A stretch of 64,000 nt of DNA, from assembly GCF_021155765.1 (NCBI RefSeq), contig NC_060117.1:4864001-4928000 (forward strand), given 5' to 3'. Below the pieces are notes generated by a model. That model was not told the origin of the DNA and did no database searches. It saw only the letters and a list, made by a program, of their open reading frames with translations. Position numbers and translations under genes: made by a program. This document shows positions 1-12,739 of the stretch, one piece after another. This stretch comes from Diprion similis (taxonomy: Eukaryota; Arthropoda; Insecta; Hymenoptera; Diprionidae). Each line of letters opens with the position of its first letter. The first letter of the stretch is position 1.

Positions 1-623
1 ATTTGGTAAAAACAAACAGCATGCGAATCGGGAATCGCATGAGAGGTTCTGCGAATTATTATTGCGCTTCTTTTTCGAGGCTATAAATACAAAAAATCCT
101 CACAATATTTTTCACACGAAACTTTCAATTACTGCGGGCAAACGTCTCGATGTGCCTCGTATATTCAATCGTGCAGGTATCGTACACCCGTACGAACACA
201 TGGTTGCGTATATTTCGCGGGGTACGTGAGCCGCAGCGCGATGGCAATGGCCTCACATCTTTGACAACTTGCGCAATGACGAATTTCACTAGATCTGGGG
301 TGCGATCCGATATTAACTTCCAGCGCTGCCAACAATCTTTTATCTCCTTCTCGCTACCAAGTTTGTGTGTAGCTCTGTCTCTGTCCTAGGGAACTTTAGC
401 GCTGTGAAATAATTTCGGAACGCACGTTTCGTTTTCGTTTCAACTGGCGGAATTGTTCGAAAATTTTATTTTAAAAGATGAACGTAATTACTGATAGTAC
501 AGTAAATAATTATTAGGTCATGACCGTTATCACAAAATCGAGACAAAAGAATAGTATTTGTGATATCTATTACATAAGAGTCTCAATTTAATTGAATTCT
601 TGCCGATGAAAACGGCGATTAAT

Positions 624-640
624 GGGGGGGGGGGGGGGGG
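624..640 (+). repeat. Homopolymer run of 17 G
   Basis: Seventeen consecutive G residues in otherwise AT-rich DNA. Such a run can form a G-quadruplex and is also a common sequencing-length error site, so its exact length is uncertain. Confidence 0.9.
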
Positions 641-865
641 CGTAGTCAATTTTAACGCTGTCGTATAATCTCGAATTATCCTAACGAACGTACCTGAAAC
701 GCAAAAACGGGAATAACAGTCCCATTCTACATGCAATTCTGAACAAAACAACCTCAATACATTTTCATTTAACGCAAACATAAAGAAATAGCATGATTTT
801 CACGAAATCGCAGTAGTATAAATACGTAGAAATTAAACAACTTCCTGCACTCGTTACAAAAGATA

Positions 866-1217
866 GTATTTTTTAATTGTTGGGGGAAGGGTCATTGGTA
901 GTCTAAATCCAGAATTTCAACCAGATTTTGTAGTATTTTCAGCCACCATCTTGAGTTTATAATCTAATTTGTCTTTGTCGAATAATCCCCCTGCTCTCAA
1001 CTTTGCATTAAAAATGGTCATAAGTAAACTTGAAGGAAATTTAATTCTCTACAACTTTGAGCTAAATAATTTTTGCCTATGATCGACATTTTCCGAACGA
1101 AATTCATATAAATTCAAGATGACGACCGAAGGTATTACGGAATCTGTTCGAAATTCGAAACTTGGACTACCAATACCACTCCTGCCCCCTCACCCTTCAG
1201 CTACAAAAAATTAAATA
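866..1217. mobile_element. Small MITE-like inverted-repeat element
   Basis: The ends are imperfect inverted repeats. ATTGGTAGTC at 894-903 matches GACTACCAAT at 1165-1174, and outside these lie G-rich (GGGGGAAGGGTC) and complementary C-rich (CCCCTCACCCTT) segments, then TTTTTTAATT and its complement. The length of about 350 bp and lack of coding capacity fit a miniature DNA element. The exact ends and the family are not determined. Confidence 0.45.
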
Positions 1218-1565
1218 GTGATACCGAAAAATTCAAATTTTAGGTGTTCCTTTTTGTCCACTGCGACTGAACTAAACGCCAACTGAACCAGTCAAAACGT
1301 AGCTTTAACCGGACTCCTGTATGAAAAATTGTTGTAATGGGAAAAATGCGCTTTTTGAGATAAAACTGATCGTCGTGAATCGGCACTAGTGTGCGAATCA
1401 TTAAGCTTCGCCGATAAAATTTTTTTAATAAAAATATCAGGTATATAAAATAAAAATAGAAATGATTTCCGTTCAACATATTTTTTATAGACATTTTATA
1501 GAAAAAACGTTATTGAAAAAGATAAATACATTTTAGCGAAGGTACAAAACAGAGTGGCATATATA

Positions 1566-4500
1566 TTATAGACAATCCAGTCTGTACAATGAATCAGTAA
1601 AGCGATATGGTAGAAGCAAGTCTTTGTGTACGAAATGTAAATTAAAATTACGTGCAGGTTTCTGATGAACACTATACCCGGAATCCCATCTGATAATTTC
1701 AAATTGAAAGTTTGGGCGGTGCAATTCAAGCTTTGATCTGCAAATTGAGAATATATAAAAAATATGAAATGATGCGATAAATATAATAAGGTATAAAAAA
1801 TAATTACAGAATAGGTCATAAATCAAAAAATAAAAAATACTTTCTAAATACGTTGAACCAAAAATGATGATCCATTTGCAATAAAATTACCTCTGTAAAA
1901 CGGTCTTGAGTTTTTCGCAACATGCTTGAGTGATTCCTTGGATTTCATATATAAATAAAACCAGCTCACACGACTGTACTAGATTTTTTATGGGCAATAC
2001 CAGGTCCCTAGTGGTATAATTACCAGTACCTAGACTTTTGATACAAACTCTTTTAAGTTTGCTATTTTTTTCGAACATAGTAAATATCGTAGAAGCTTGG
2101 CCTAAGTTGTCTTGTTGAATTGAAAAGTCTTTCAAATTAAGACAATGAGGTAGCATTTGATGTAGTTCATTTTTGTAGCAGCAGGCACCACGATGACCCA
2201 AATTTTCAAGCTTCAATTTCTCCAAATTTTTACATTGTTTTCCTATTTCAATAAGAAATTTACCGCTTCTGATCGGCAGGTTCGCCAGATGTAAAGTTGT
2301 GAGGTACTTCCAACCGCTGATTAGATACAGAGCGGTTAAATCCCAATATTCACTTTCTCTTAGTGTGCTGCAATAACAAACACAGAAAATATTTATTAAA
2401 GATTTTTCTAATTTTTAACTGTGTTACTTTCCACATTGTCATCATATTATCTAAATTTGCTTTTACCTTGCGCTTAGTGTCAGGTCTGTTAGATGCGGAG
2501 TATTTTTTACGAGCTTTGCAAAAGATGAATTCAAATCTGGTGTTTCCGCGTCATTCACAAGGGATGTACGTTTTTTTTTTAAGGCCAGTTCGCTATGACG
2601 ATCGCTTTCCTTTTGACTTGTTACTGTAATTTCGCAAGCATGGAATGTTGTCGAAGGTACTTCCCAAGTCAAAGTTTATAAGGAGACTCAACTACGTTAA
2701 AGACATTAATTTTATGACATTTTTGTGACGCGATAAAAATCTACCAATGCTTTGGAAATTAGCGAGTATCCACAGAAAAATTGTCAACTTGTGAGTAAGG
2801 ATCAAATAATAAGCTGAAATTTGCAAAGACTAATCCAGAATTGACATATGTATTCCATTTATTGTTTTTTTCAAACAGTCACAAGCCTATGGCTTCAGAT
2901 GAAATTGCATTAAACTCTAATCAGTTTGGATAAAAGTAAACAAACTCACCTTTGTTTTTTACTATGTTACTTAGTATGAGTTTAGTCAGACATGGAAACG
3001 CTGATCCAATTAAATGCACATCACATTCTGGTTCAATGTTATGGCTCAAATATAAATAATGAATTTGATGCCTGGGATTTTTTAGTAGTTGCTGAAATAA
3101 ATTTAATTCTATAAATTTTTCAAAACAGAGATAGAGATAATTTGTTTGGATTTAATTAGTCGTTAAACTCAACTCTTGTTTCGAACGTCGAACTAAAATA
3201 AAGTCAAGTAAATAGGTAAGAAAACTAACAAATATTCTTCCTCAGTGATCCATGCACATCGGTCATTCCATACCTTAGCCTCGTTGATCTTCAATAAACA
3301 CAAATAGTCAATCGTAGAGTTGGATAAGCTGCAAAATGTCTTTGGGGCTTCGTGGCTGTTGGTGATTTCGATGACTTCTCTCAGCAAACATTCAAAAAAC
3401 AGAAACCAGCCAACTTTCTGAAGAGATTGAGTGAAGGGGTTGAAATCCATCAGTACTTTTGCTCTAAGGTTCTGCGATACCTCTACATTTTTTTCTAAAA
3501 ACATTTTTACTCAGTGCCAATCATCGTTGCATATATATACGGCATTTCTACTAGCTCTGAGGATCTATACAAGATATTACAAGTTTAAGCTTCATTAAGC
3601 AACTATTAAAAGCAGTTTTTCTAGCACCAGGTTTAAATGCAACTTACTTTGGCAATTCAGTAACTTAAATTGAAAGCTAATTTCTAACTGAGAGCAAGCA
3701 AATTGGCTCTAAATGCCATAAATTTTTACACTGTAGGTTACACTTGAAATTTAGTGATTCTAGTAGCACCTTTTCCACTACAATTGTGTACACAGTGTTG
3801 ATAAGCAGCTACGTTTCGTCTTCATAGACAAACAATTTTTTATATTCTAGACAACAAATAATAAAGAACAAAAAACAATTTAAAAAAAAAGCTGCAAATT
3901 AAAAGTGTTTCTTATTTTAATAATACCTTGATATAAAATGCATACCAAAATAGAAGTAACGCGTATTCGCAGCATCATAGGGTTGGAATTTGGCCCACTG
4001 TTCAGGATTTGGAAGCATATCGACAATGATTCTTCGCAAAAATTCTGTGTCGCTTCCACAGCAAGCAGCTATTCGAAGGTTTTCTAATTTTTTGGGTTCA
4101 GGTAGCCAGGGGTCCCCTTCTCTGGGTAAAATATTTTCATTTCTCTGTAATAATCGTAACTCCTGCAACTGTTGACATAGTTCTAACGCATGAATCAGCG
4201 TTGTTTTGTATTCAACATCACAAAGTGTCATTGTTAATTTGGTTAGTCTATTGAATGGTATCTCTAACATTTCACAGCATAGTCTATTGTCGATTGGGGA
4301 TGTGGGCCAATCGATAGATAAAATTTTAAGGCATTTCATAGGCAACAAAAATAATGCCAACTGCATGACATCTATGAATTTTAGTCCAATGATGTTGACC
4401 TCGACTAGATTTCTTGCTCTTCCAATAATATTCAACATCTCTCCTGATCTTGTGTAGTACATGTTACTGACATTTATTTTACGTATGTGCTCGTACTTCT

Positions 4501-5131
4501 TTTTGTTATTAAAATATTGTTGCACGTCTGAAATTGAGTTCAGAAAGCCTTCTTCGGAAAAATCCAAGTCCCTGAAAATGAAGAAATACCATAAAAATCC
4601 AAACTATTGTTAATTTCAGTGTAAACAGTAGTGAAAGCGTAGTAACGTTGTCGTTCTAAAATCATAAGATCAATTTCACATTATTTAGACAGCTAAATAA
4701 AAGCACTAAAATTCAAACAGTACATAATAGACGGATGAAAAATATTTTCAATAAACTATTTCATTATAGCATCACACACTGATTATAATTTCAGTTCAAT
4801 GTATTGGTGCAATTTAATAACATAACGCTGTGCAACGACATGGTACAATAAAGGTTTCGTATTTACCTCAATGATTTTTTTTCATCGAATACAAGGCTGT
4901 GGAATCGTTTGCATGATTTACTGAGCAGCAGCATATCCCTGGCATTCAAGTATCCAATAATTTCTAACAATACTTCATCCGGAATATCCAAAATGCCCCA
5001 GGGATTAGAACTGAAACATGAAGCATAAAGAGATGGCTTAAAACAAAAAGTTAATTCTTATTAAGTAATTGATTATATTGTCTGTAGGATTCTATTGTTA
5101 TATCAATTGTTAATGTATACCTATCACTCAT
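1566..5131 (-). CDS. F-box / leucine-rich-repeat protein (gene A), 8 exons
   Basis: Minus-strand gene reconstructed from splice sites and from exon-by-exon comparison with its paralog at 57008-61706. Coding exons: 5121-5131, 4867-5010, 3946-4571, 3274-3494, 2950-3091, 2467-2659, 1891-2367 and 1566-1737. They sum to 1986 nt, i.e. 661 residues plus stop. Residues about 9-50 form an F-box (ILDIPDEVLLEII, then the LSKSCKRFHSL core). The rest is irregular leucine-rich repeats typical of FBXL substrate receptors of SCF (Skp1-cullin-F-box) ubiquitin ligases; substrate specificity cannot be read. Residues about 382-446 (exon 6) are a basic, poorly conserved linker. Exons 2, 3, 4 and 5 have exactly the same lengths as in the paralog (144, 626, 221, 142 nt). 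The acceptor of exon 6 (2659) is the weakest call; 2623 also keeps the frame. Exon 7 ends in AG|GTAA, so retaining the last intron gives an immediate stop. Confidence 0.85.
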
Positions 5132-5724
5132 TTTTATTCCTCTTGCGCTTTTTGAACTTTGAGATTATGCAGACTAGCACCATGCGCATCCCATGTAAAC
5201 AATGATCCTAACTTAACTTGACCTGACAAAACAGATGTTAGATCACTACACGCGTTGACTGAAGAATATAAAGACAGTTACCCTTATGGGCTTTGGTGTG
5301 ACAACCGAAAATCGCCGCGCGCTTGCGCCCTCTCAGTTATTCCAACGGCGGCGTTAGGAACTTATTCCAGAAAATCCGAGGCTTACCGAGCTCGGCATGT
5401 TGCTGGCTGCAATAACCTTTGGAGTAATAGTCTTCCCAATGGTAAGCCCAAATCAATACTCAGCCTGTACGAACTTACCAACTTGTCGGCAATACCAGTA
5501 ATTAATAAGAAGAAAAAAATTCTTCCAATATTCATATGAAAAACGTGATTTAATTAAAGTATAGGAAACCAGAGAAAGAATGTACACACGGATCATAAAT
5601 AATGATAGATCAGATATATTAATGATGCAGAGACCAAAAAATACATATATATGTACGTATGTATAGACGATCTATAAATTATATTAATGTATATGATCCA
5701 TGTATGATTAATACGGATGCATAC
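5132..5724. promoter_or_regulatory. Upstream region of gene A
   Basis: No gene is supported here. The segment next to the ATG of gene A should hold its promoter and 5' UTR. A locally GC-richer patch lies around 5310-5360 (CGCCGCGCGCTTGCGCCC). An open frame on the plus strand (5255-5539) has no recognisable domain and is probably chance. No clear TATA box is placed for the minus-strand gene. Confidence 0.35.
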
Positions 5725-5726
5725 TA

Positions 5727-7987
5727 GGGTGATGCAAAGAAAATCTTCAAATTTTTTTCTCGGAGCTCCATCAAAAATCGTTAGTACCTCTCAAAAGAGT
5801 AATTTTAGGCAAACTTATGATTGAAAGATAAAACAATTTAGCTAGTGCCCAGCGAATTTCTGTTTTTTTTTTTTTTTGCAACTTGTTGAGAATCGCGACA
5901 TGATTTTTTTTTTCCCCCATGGCAAAAAGTGTTCGTATACAATACAAGCTAGATTTTTTTTTGTCCTTTAATACTCTGAAATTTTTTTGAAGCTGCCTCA
6001 ATTAATTAATTTATTTTTTTATTTATTATTAATTTATTATTTCATGCAAAAAATGATTGTTTCCTTCTTTTTAGAGAGATGAAAAAATTGTTATTTGTTG
6101 CTGAACTACTGTTAATCTTCTGATTTTGAGCTGAAAATGCAAAACAAAAACGGTAAATTAATTACTTGAGGCAGCTTCAAAAAAATTGCAAAGTACTGAA
6201 ATTTAAAAAAAAATCATGATGGTATTGAATACGACCACTTTCTGCTATAGGATCAAAAGAAAAAAAAATTTCACCACGCGATTTTTAATAAAAAACAGAA
6301 AAAATGAGGTGTCGTGGGACACCTGACAAGCGAAGCTTCTCACGCTTTGTATATGAAATCCACTGAATTGTCGCTTTCTGATATATTCATTGCACAATTT
6401 TATTTATTATTCATATTTTTCATACTATATGTATTAGGGCGATTTTTTTTGAACGACTGTTTTTTTTTTTCAGTCCCCATCGAAAATTTTGTTCTATATG
6501 TCGAACAAATAATTCCCTAAAAGTTATAGCTCTTAATATTAATATTAAGTACTCGCCCAGGGCGTGAAAAGATTTCCCATATAAAATACACGTGAATCGA
6601 AGCGTTTTTTTTTTTCAAATCTCTACAACTCAGCGGAATTTTATGATATCACATTGGGCTTGGTCGCAATTTACGCAGAATTGAACGATCTTCGAAAGTG
6701 TTCAGAACGGCGTAAGTGCAACTTACATTTGTGAGGTGGTACAGGGCACTAAAGTTGATTTTTACCCAAAATTCTCCATTTTTCGGTGTTATCTCCAAAA
6801 TGATAACTGTACCAAAAAAAATTAAAGAATAACTTTGTTGGAAATTTGATTTACTACAAAAAAGGTCCTTCAGCCCAAAATGCTCAGATTGATATTTCTT
6901 GAGATATCGAAATTCAACTTACTTGACATATCAAATTTTTATGTTCTATTGAATTAAACGTTTTAATCTAATATAACCAATAAACATTATGGTTTATTGA
7001 ATCAAACGTTTTGAATTACTTATATTCCAATGGAATAGATCGAATGGATCGAATCGAATCGAAAAAAATCAAATTCCAGTGTAATATCAATAATTTAAAA
7101 CATTTGATTCGATAAACCATAAAAATTTTATACGACAAGAAGTTAAAGTTCGATATCTCAAAAAATATCAATCTGAGCAATCAGGTCTACCAGACCTTTT
7201 TTTGTAGAAAATTGAATTTCCAACAAAGTTCTTATTCACACTTTTTTAGTAAAGTTAATCATTTTGGAGATAACAGCGAAAAATGGAGAATTTTGGGTAA
7301 AAATCAACTTTAGTGACCTGTACCATCTCACCAGTGTAAGTTGGACTCACAACGTTTCAGACACTTTTGAAGATCGTTCAATTATGCGTAAATTGCGACC
7401 AAGACCAATGTGATATCATAAAATTCCACTGAGTTGTAGAGATTTGAAAAAAAAACGCTTCGATTCACGTGTATTTTATATGGGAAACCTTTTCACGCCC
7501 TGGGCGAGTACTTAATATTAATATTAAGGGCTATAACTTTTAGGGAATTTTTTGTTCGATATATAGAACAAAATTTTCGATGGGGACTGAAAAAAAAATA
7601 GTCGTTCAAAAAAAATCACCCTAATATGTATATTACATATCACAATAATATTAATTCTGTTGTATTATTTAATTTAAATAAGCATAGACCGCAACAATAA
7701 ACAAAAACAGAAAGTACGAGTTACCTAACGCAGTTCCCTTCTCGAGTATTCTGTTTCGCTTACTAGCAACAACGATATGCGTCGAACTTCCGTTTCTGAC
7801 GTTTCACTATTCATGAGTTAGGCGTTAAAAAGCTTCGCTTCAAAGACCGAAAAGTCGCTCGAGTACTATGGAAATTTTTTATTTTTTTATCTCCAATTTT
7901 GGTAAAATTATTTTTATTATTTTTTATGTACTAACGGTTTTTGATGGAGCTCCGATGAAAAAAAATATCGATGTTTTTATATCACCC
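5727..7987. mobile_element. TA-flanked inverted-repeat DNA element (outer)
   Basis: The element starts with GGGTGATGC at 5727 and ends with the complement (ATATCACCC) at 7987, with TA on both outer sides, as in Tc1/mariner-type target duplications. Inner parts of the arms also match: GGAGCTCCATCAAAAA near 5761 pairs with TTTTTGATGGAGCTCC near 7940. There is no transposase frame, so it is non-autonomous. A second TA-flanked palindromic element sits inside it at 6437-7621, which makes up about half its length. Confidence 0.7.
6437..7621. mobile_element. Nested TA-flanked fold-back MITE
   Basis: Almost the whole element is a palindrome. Arms of roughly 500 bp run from GGGCGATTTTTTTTGAACG at 6437 and from its complement ending AAAAATCACCC at 7621, and are separated by a short centre near 6970-7090. 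TA flanks both sides. The arms contain the self-complementary string CTTAATATTAATATTAAG, which also occurs in the element at 59607-60427, so the two belong to one family. No coding capacity. Confidence 0.75.
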
Positions 7988-8393
7988 TAATGCATACTAT
8001 AAATTTTATAGTTTTCCAAGAAACAAACTGGATTATCAATAATAATGCGTGTATAAAATGGATATGGGAAAATTATTCATTTTGAAGTGGAATTCTATTC
8101 GAGACGCGCTTAATTTACTCTATAACATTAATATTCATAATTGTTCCGATAACATTTCCTTTCCACTCGATCTTTAATTTTCGTATACACAGAATCGAAA
8201 CGCTATTTTAGCATTGATAGTTGAAAATCGCAAGTGAAGTACCTTCATTGGGTAGACAAGCAGTATAATTATGCGAAAAGTGTTCGTATGTAAAAAAAAT
8301 CAGAGCAACCCTAATACATCACGGACCAGCTAATTTTGATCCAGATGAGATGGGATGCTCCGTACATGAGGTGGTATTTAACGCAGTACATAT

Positions 8394-8816
8394 CCTGATT
8401 TAGAGGCCTAGAAAGAGGTGATTTTCGGCGATTTTTTTTTTATCGACAAAGAAACAACGAAGCTTCGTAAAATTTCGAGTATATTTTAACACACAATTGA
8501 AACGTACGTTTTTAATTGACACATATTTCTATTGCCGATAATAAAACTATGGGTCAATTAAAAATAATTTTAATTCGTACATTTCAGGCAAGAATTATGC
8601 GCTCTATGTTTCCCGCTAATTTGAGACTCCAGCGGCGAGGCTTCAATAGTCAGCTAATAACTCCACTATTTTGCGACAATTTGATGATCAAAAAATATTT
8701 TTGTACTTTTCAAATGTGTGTTAAAATATAATCGAAATTTTACGAAGTTTCGATGTTTCTCTCCTGATAAAAAAAAATCGCCGGATATCAGCTTTTCTTT
8801 AAGCCTCTAAATCAAG
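8394..8816. mobile_element. MITE-like inverted-repeat element, about 420 bp
   Basis: The left end CTGATTTAGAGGC (8395) is inverted at the right end (GCCTCTAAATCAAG, to 8816). Inside, ATTTTCGGCGATTTTTT and the ACGAAGCTTCGTAAAATTTCGA region recur in inverse order on the right arm. The centre (about 8500-8710) is unique and has only a weak open frame. No target duplication is clear. Confidence 0.55.
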
Positions 8817-8996
8817 AGCGGATAACAATCCGGTGCCCCCTCTCCCAACCATGGCTAGCGGCGGAGAGGCGTAAGGCTTACAATGTATGCGTGTGTATTA
8901 CGTCTGTGCTGCGTCGCTTACCCCGTGTCTCCCCCGTGCCTCACTGCCACAATCCGCGACAATTGGAAGATCATCGCCGAATTGACTACTTTTTTA

Positions 8997-10622
8997 GATG
9001 TTCCGCCTCTTGCTCCATCACACTGTTATGGGCTGGTTCCATTTCAAACCACCCAGCAAGGTCGGGACGAAAAATTCAAACGACTTGTAAATAATTTATA
9101 TGATTCTTTTGGTAATTTAAGGGGACCCGTATTTGGTCATTTTGCTCTAAAAAAATTTCATCCCTCTGCACGGCTATTAACATTTTTTGTCAAAAACTCG
9201 TTTTTACAGATTCCGTAAATTTACTGTTTTTTTAAAGTGCTATAACTTTTGAACGAATTAACGGATTTGAGTGATTTTTTTTTTTCAAAATGTGCGTATT
9301 TTTATCTTCTTTCATAAAATTACAAGTTTAGGAAGATCGACACAAAATCGCCGGAGTTATTCAACGTAATGTAAAATAATCCGAAAAAATTCAACCCCGA
9401 TTTTCGGGAATCGCATTTTTTTTTTCTCTCACCGATTTTTTCTCGAATAGTTCTTTAAAGATACTAACTCTTCGCACAAGTTTCGTTAGCGGATTAGTTC
9501 TGTAAAAAGAGTTATGAATTTTTCAATATCACGAATTTTTTATATTTTCAGGTATGTGTCGAAACCGTGTAAAAATATACATCAGCTATTAAACTTTGTG
9601 TGATTAGACCCGAAGAATTACAGCTATTCCGCGAGAGTAAAACAGAAGAATGGAAAAAAGTTAGAGCAATCAAAGGCATTCAAAAGACTCACGTCTGAAA
9701 AAAAGATATACTTAGATACGAACTGTACCTCTACTGCAAGAACAAGTCAGCACCCTTGGGTTGAAGAAGCAACAATTTAAATGAATTGACGATGTATGAG
9801 ATGCTCCAAACATTGTTATAGTGAATTCATGTTTATTGTAATATTGAACTGTTTTGGGATTAATATAGTCTTATTTTTGAATAGATTTTTCATACTTTTC
9901 CTACGCACTTATTTCGTCGTATACATGTATTAAACAGAAAGAAACAATGTAGCGACATAAAGAAATCGATTTACAGTATAAAATATAAGCTACCTGAAAA
10001 TATAAAAAATTCGTGATATTGAAAAATTCATAACTCTTTTTACAGAATTAATTTGCTAACGAAACTTGTGTGTAGAGTGAGTATCTTTAAAGAACTATTC
10101 GAGAAAAAATCGGTGAGAGAAAAAAAAATGTGCAATTCCCGAAAATCGGGGTTGAATAACTCCGGCGATTTTGTGTCGATCTTCCTAAACTTGTAATTTT
10201 ATGAAAGAAGATAAAAATACGCACATTTTGAAAAAAAAAATCACGCAAATCCGTTTATTCGTTCAAAAGTTATAACACTTTAAAAAAAAACAGGAAATTT
10301 ACGGAATCAGTAAAAACCAGTTTTTGACAAAAAATGGTAATAGCCGTGCAGAGGAATGAAATTTTTTTAGAGCAAAATGACCAAATACGGGTCCCCTTAA
10401 ATTACCGAAAGAATCATATAAATTATTTACAAGTCGTTTCAATTTTTCGTCCCGACCTTGCTGGGCGGTTTGAAATGGAACCAGCCTGTGAAAAACCAGC
10501 TCTTATGTTAAGCCGTAATTACTTAGTCTTGTTCTCGGCCTTGTCAAGGGAGGTGTTGTTGGACGCCTTAATGTAGGAGCTAGTTTTTTATAACAGTGTG
10601 ATGAAGCAAGAGGTGCGACATC
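8997..10622. mobile_element. Large fold-back element with a unique centre
   Basis: Two long inverted arms, about 8997-9560 and 9990-10622, match over most of their length. CTCTTGCTCCATCACACTG near 9011 pairs with its complement near 10592, and GGGACCCGTATTTGGTC near 9122 pairs with GACCAAATACGGGTCCC near 10379. The right arm has an insertion of about 95 bp (about 10490-10588) whose ends are themselves imperfectly inverted (AAAAACCAGCTC and GAGCTAGTTTTTT). The unique centre of about 430 bp holds a short coding-like stretch near 9601-9699. Open frames in the arms are mirror copies and not genes. Family not recognised. Confidence 0.65.
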
Positions 10623-12483
10623 GGCAGTGCTAAGCCCCTCCCTCATCCGGAGCCGGAGAAAATTCACCCTGAATATTTGTATATTTGGAAAGATTAAACT
10701 TTTATTCAGTAAAACACGTTTGGTTATAATTCTTTGCCGCCAACAGGAATTGTTGTAAATTTTATTTCAACCGAAAAACAACCGTGAACGGGGAAAATGC
10801 AAGTTTGGTAGTGCATGGGTTCCCATTGCTATAGAGGGTCAACATTTGTAGCACTTATTTTTGAACGATTTGAAACAGATTTGGAATTTGATTTTCATAC
10901 GACGTAGTACCACCCTAATTGACATGCAATATTACGTGCATAGATGCAGTAACAATTATGCAGAATGTGTGTTATACGGCTAAAGAACCGACTTATGTAC
11001 ACGCGATTTCCCCTACAGCATACTCGTTTTTCATGAAGATTCTAATAGGCGATCTTGAGGGATTCACCGAAATCCAGATCTCGAGTATGGAGCATCAAAA
11101 TGGATAATCACGTGTTGAAAGTTGAAATTTTGATAATTAATACTTCGAGATTGGCAGGGCCAAGCTCCGTCCGATTTTGACAGCTCATGTAAAATATTGG
11201 ACTGAATGGATATGTATTTTTCTCAGACGATTGTAAAAAAACGAATTGTAGAGAAACTACCCTAAGCCTAACCGCCGCCCTAGGCTTGCGCGCAAAAGCC
11301 GCCCTTTTCACGCAGACATGGGATAGGTGGAATGAAATAAGATACCTGACGGATCAAAAATGATTATTATTATTTCATATTTAGCTAAAGCTACACAGCG
11401 CAAAAAAAATTTATTGCCCTGATTTTTTCTGTGAATTTTATAGAATTTAGGAATAAAATCAACATGATATTAGAAACCATTCCTCTCCTTAAATTATCAC
11501 AACAATATGAAAAACTAGCGCCAATGTAATATAAAGTGAACTTTTAGAGTCATATTACACCCTAAGTTTTTATAGTTGCTTAACATTTTTTGGAAAATAT
11601 TTTTATAATCAGCACCTTTTGCGTTGCCTAAAAATTTAGAAACAACAGTTTTGAAGAAATTCCAGGCATATTTTTCTGAGCTTGTCATGGCAAATTACAG
11701 ACATTCTCAATCTCTGCATCTTCATATCAACGAAGCAAACATGAATTCACTAAATATTATCTACATATTTTCTGAACGGAATCACATTTCACGCACATTT
11801 TTATTCACCCAATTTGGAACAAAATTTTTGGTTGCCCCATGAAATTGAAAAAAAAGGTGGAAAGTACAATTCAATATACATATCCATCAATTTTATAGTT
11901 TTATTACAATGTCAATTTCGTATTTTAAACCACAAATAAACTCTCGACACTCTCGTAGGTAATAATTTTATCACCTACTTCATCTACAATATAAAATACC
12001 CCGATCACAGCATTCACTGTTCACAATCCACTGAAAAAACAATAATGATTGACTACACGAACAGGCAATCACGCGGTCTTTTTACTATTTAATCACGTCT
12101 AATATCATCGACCATATGAGCGTTTTAAATTCTTTCACGATTTGCGAAACGCAATACGCTCCTCGAGAGAAAAGTCTTGCTCCTCGCACATGATGCGAGA
12201 TCGAACAGACCGTGGGCCGTGACAATCAACGCATACATTGTAATAAATATCGAGTTTTTTCGAACGACAATCTGTAGACATTGGCTTGAAAGCAACTGGA
12301 AATATTCGTAATGCATATACGAATGTGTTTAGTCGATCAATTTAATTATTTTCAGGAACATTTTTATGACATTAACTTGAAAGTTGTTTTTATTCCTTTA
12401 AAAAAGATTTTGTTAAATGCATTTCCATACAGTTATTTCCGTGTAACAAATTTACTTACGAGTTGAAAAAAAGTATCACTTCA
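10623..12483. other. Gene-free stretch with decayed repeats
   Basis: No gene is supported. The sequence is AT-rich. CCGCCCTAGGCT-like strings occur near 11275 and again near 12505, which suggests remnants of one transposon family. The open frames at 10919-11107 and 11624-11842 have no recognisable domain and no convincing splice context. Confidence 0.4.
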
Positions 12484-12553
12484 AGTTTTGCCGCCCCCTG
12501 ATTCTGCCGCCCTAGGCTATAGCCTACTCAGCCTATTGGCTAATCCGCCCCTG
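12484..12553 (-). mobile_element. hAT-like transposon terminus (fragment)
   Basis: Read on the minus strand, the segment begins CAGGGGCGGATTAGCC, followed by short G/C-rich inverted words (AGGCTGAGTAGGCTATAGCC). This is the usual look of hAT-type non-autonomous ends (CAGGGGCGG). A matching partner end and an 8-bp target duplication were not found, so it is probably truncated. Confidence 0.35.
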
Positions 12554-12739
12554 CATACGCATACCCCGATTGACGGACAAATATACATGTCTATAATATA
12601 TGTTCGTCGTTGGTTAAATTACGTAACGTGTTGTCTGATTCAGATGGTTTTGGCACGCCGTTGTAATGTCAATCGCAGAATATTTTTCATAAAAAATTCA
12701 AATTATTTTATCATTTTCAATTTTAACTCAATATTGTTT

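Larger units (their letters stand above)
1..1565. other. Intergenic region left of F-box gene A
   Basis: I see no gene that can be supported here. A TATA-like string (TATAAATA) lies near 82-89 on the plus strand and is followed by a short open stretch with an ATG at 150 and a possible donor (CAG|GTATCG) at 176/177. This could be a first exon or chance. The stretch also contains a 17-G run and a small inverted-repeat element, listed separately. Open frames near 1240-1560 lie just beyond the 3' end of gene A and look like A/T-rich noise. Confidence 0.5.

Noticed and set aside
150..389. 79-codon plus-strand frame near the left edge
   Set aside because: No domain, and a possible donor at 177 would end it after nine codons; too little evidence for a gene.
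8883..9218. 111-codon frame as a gene
   Set aside because: Most of it lies in the left arm of the fold-back element and is mirrored in the right arm.
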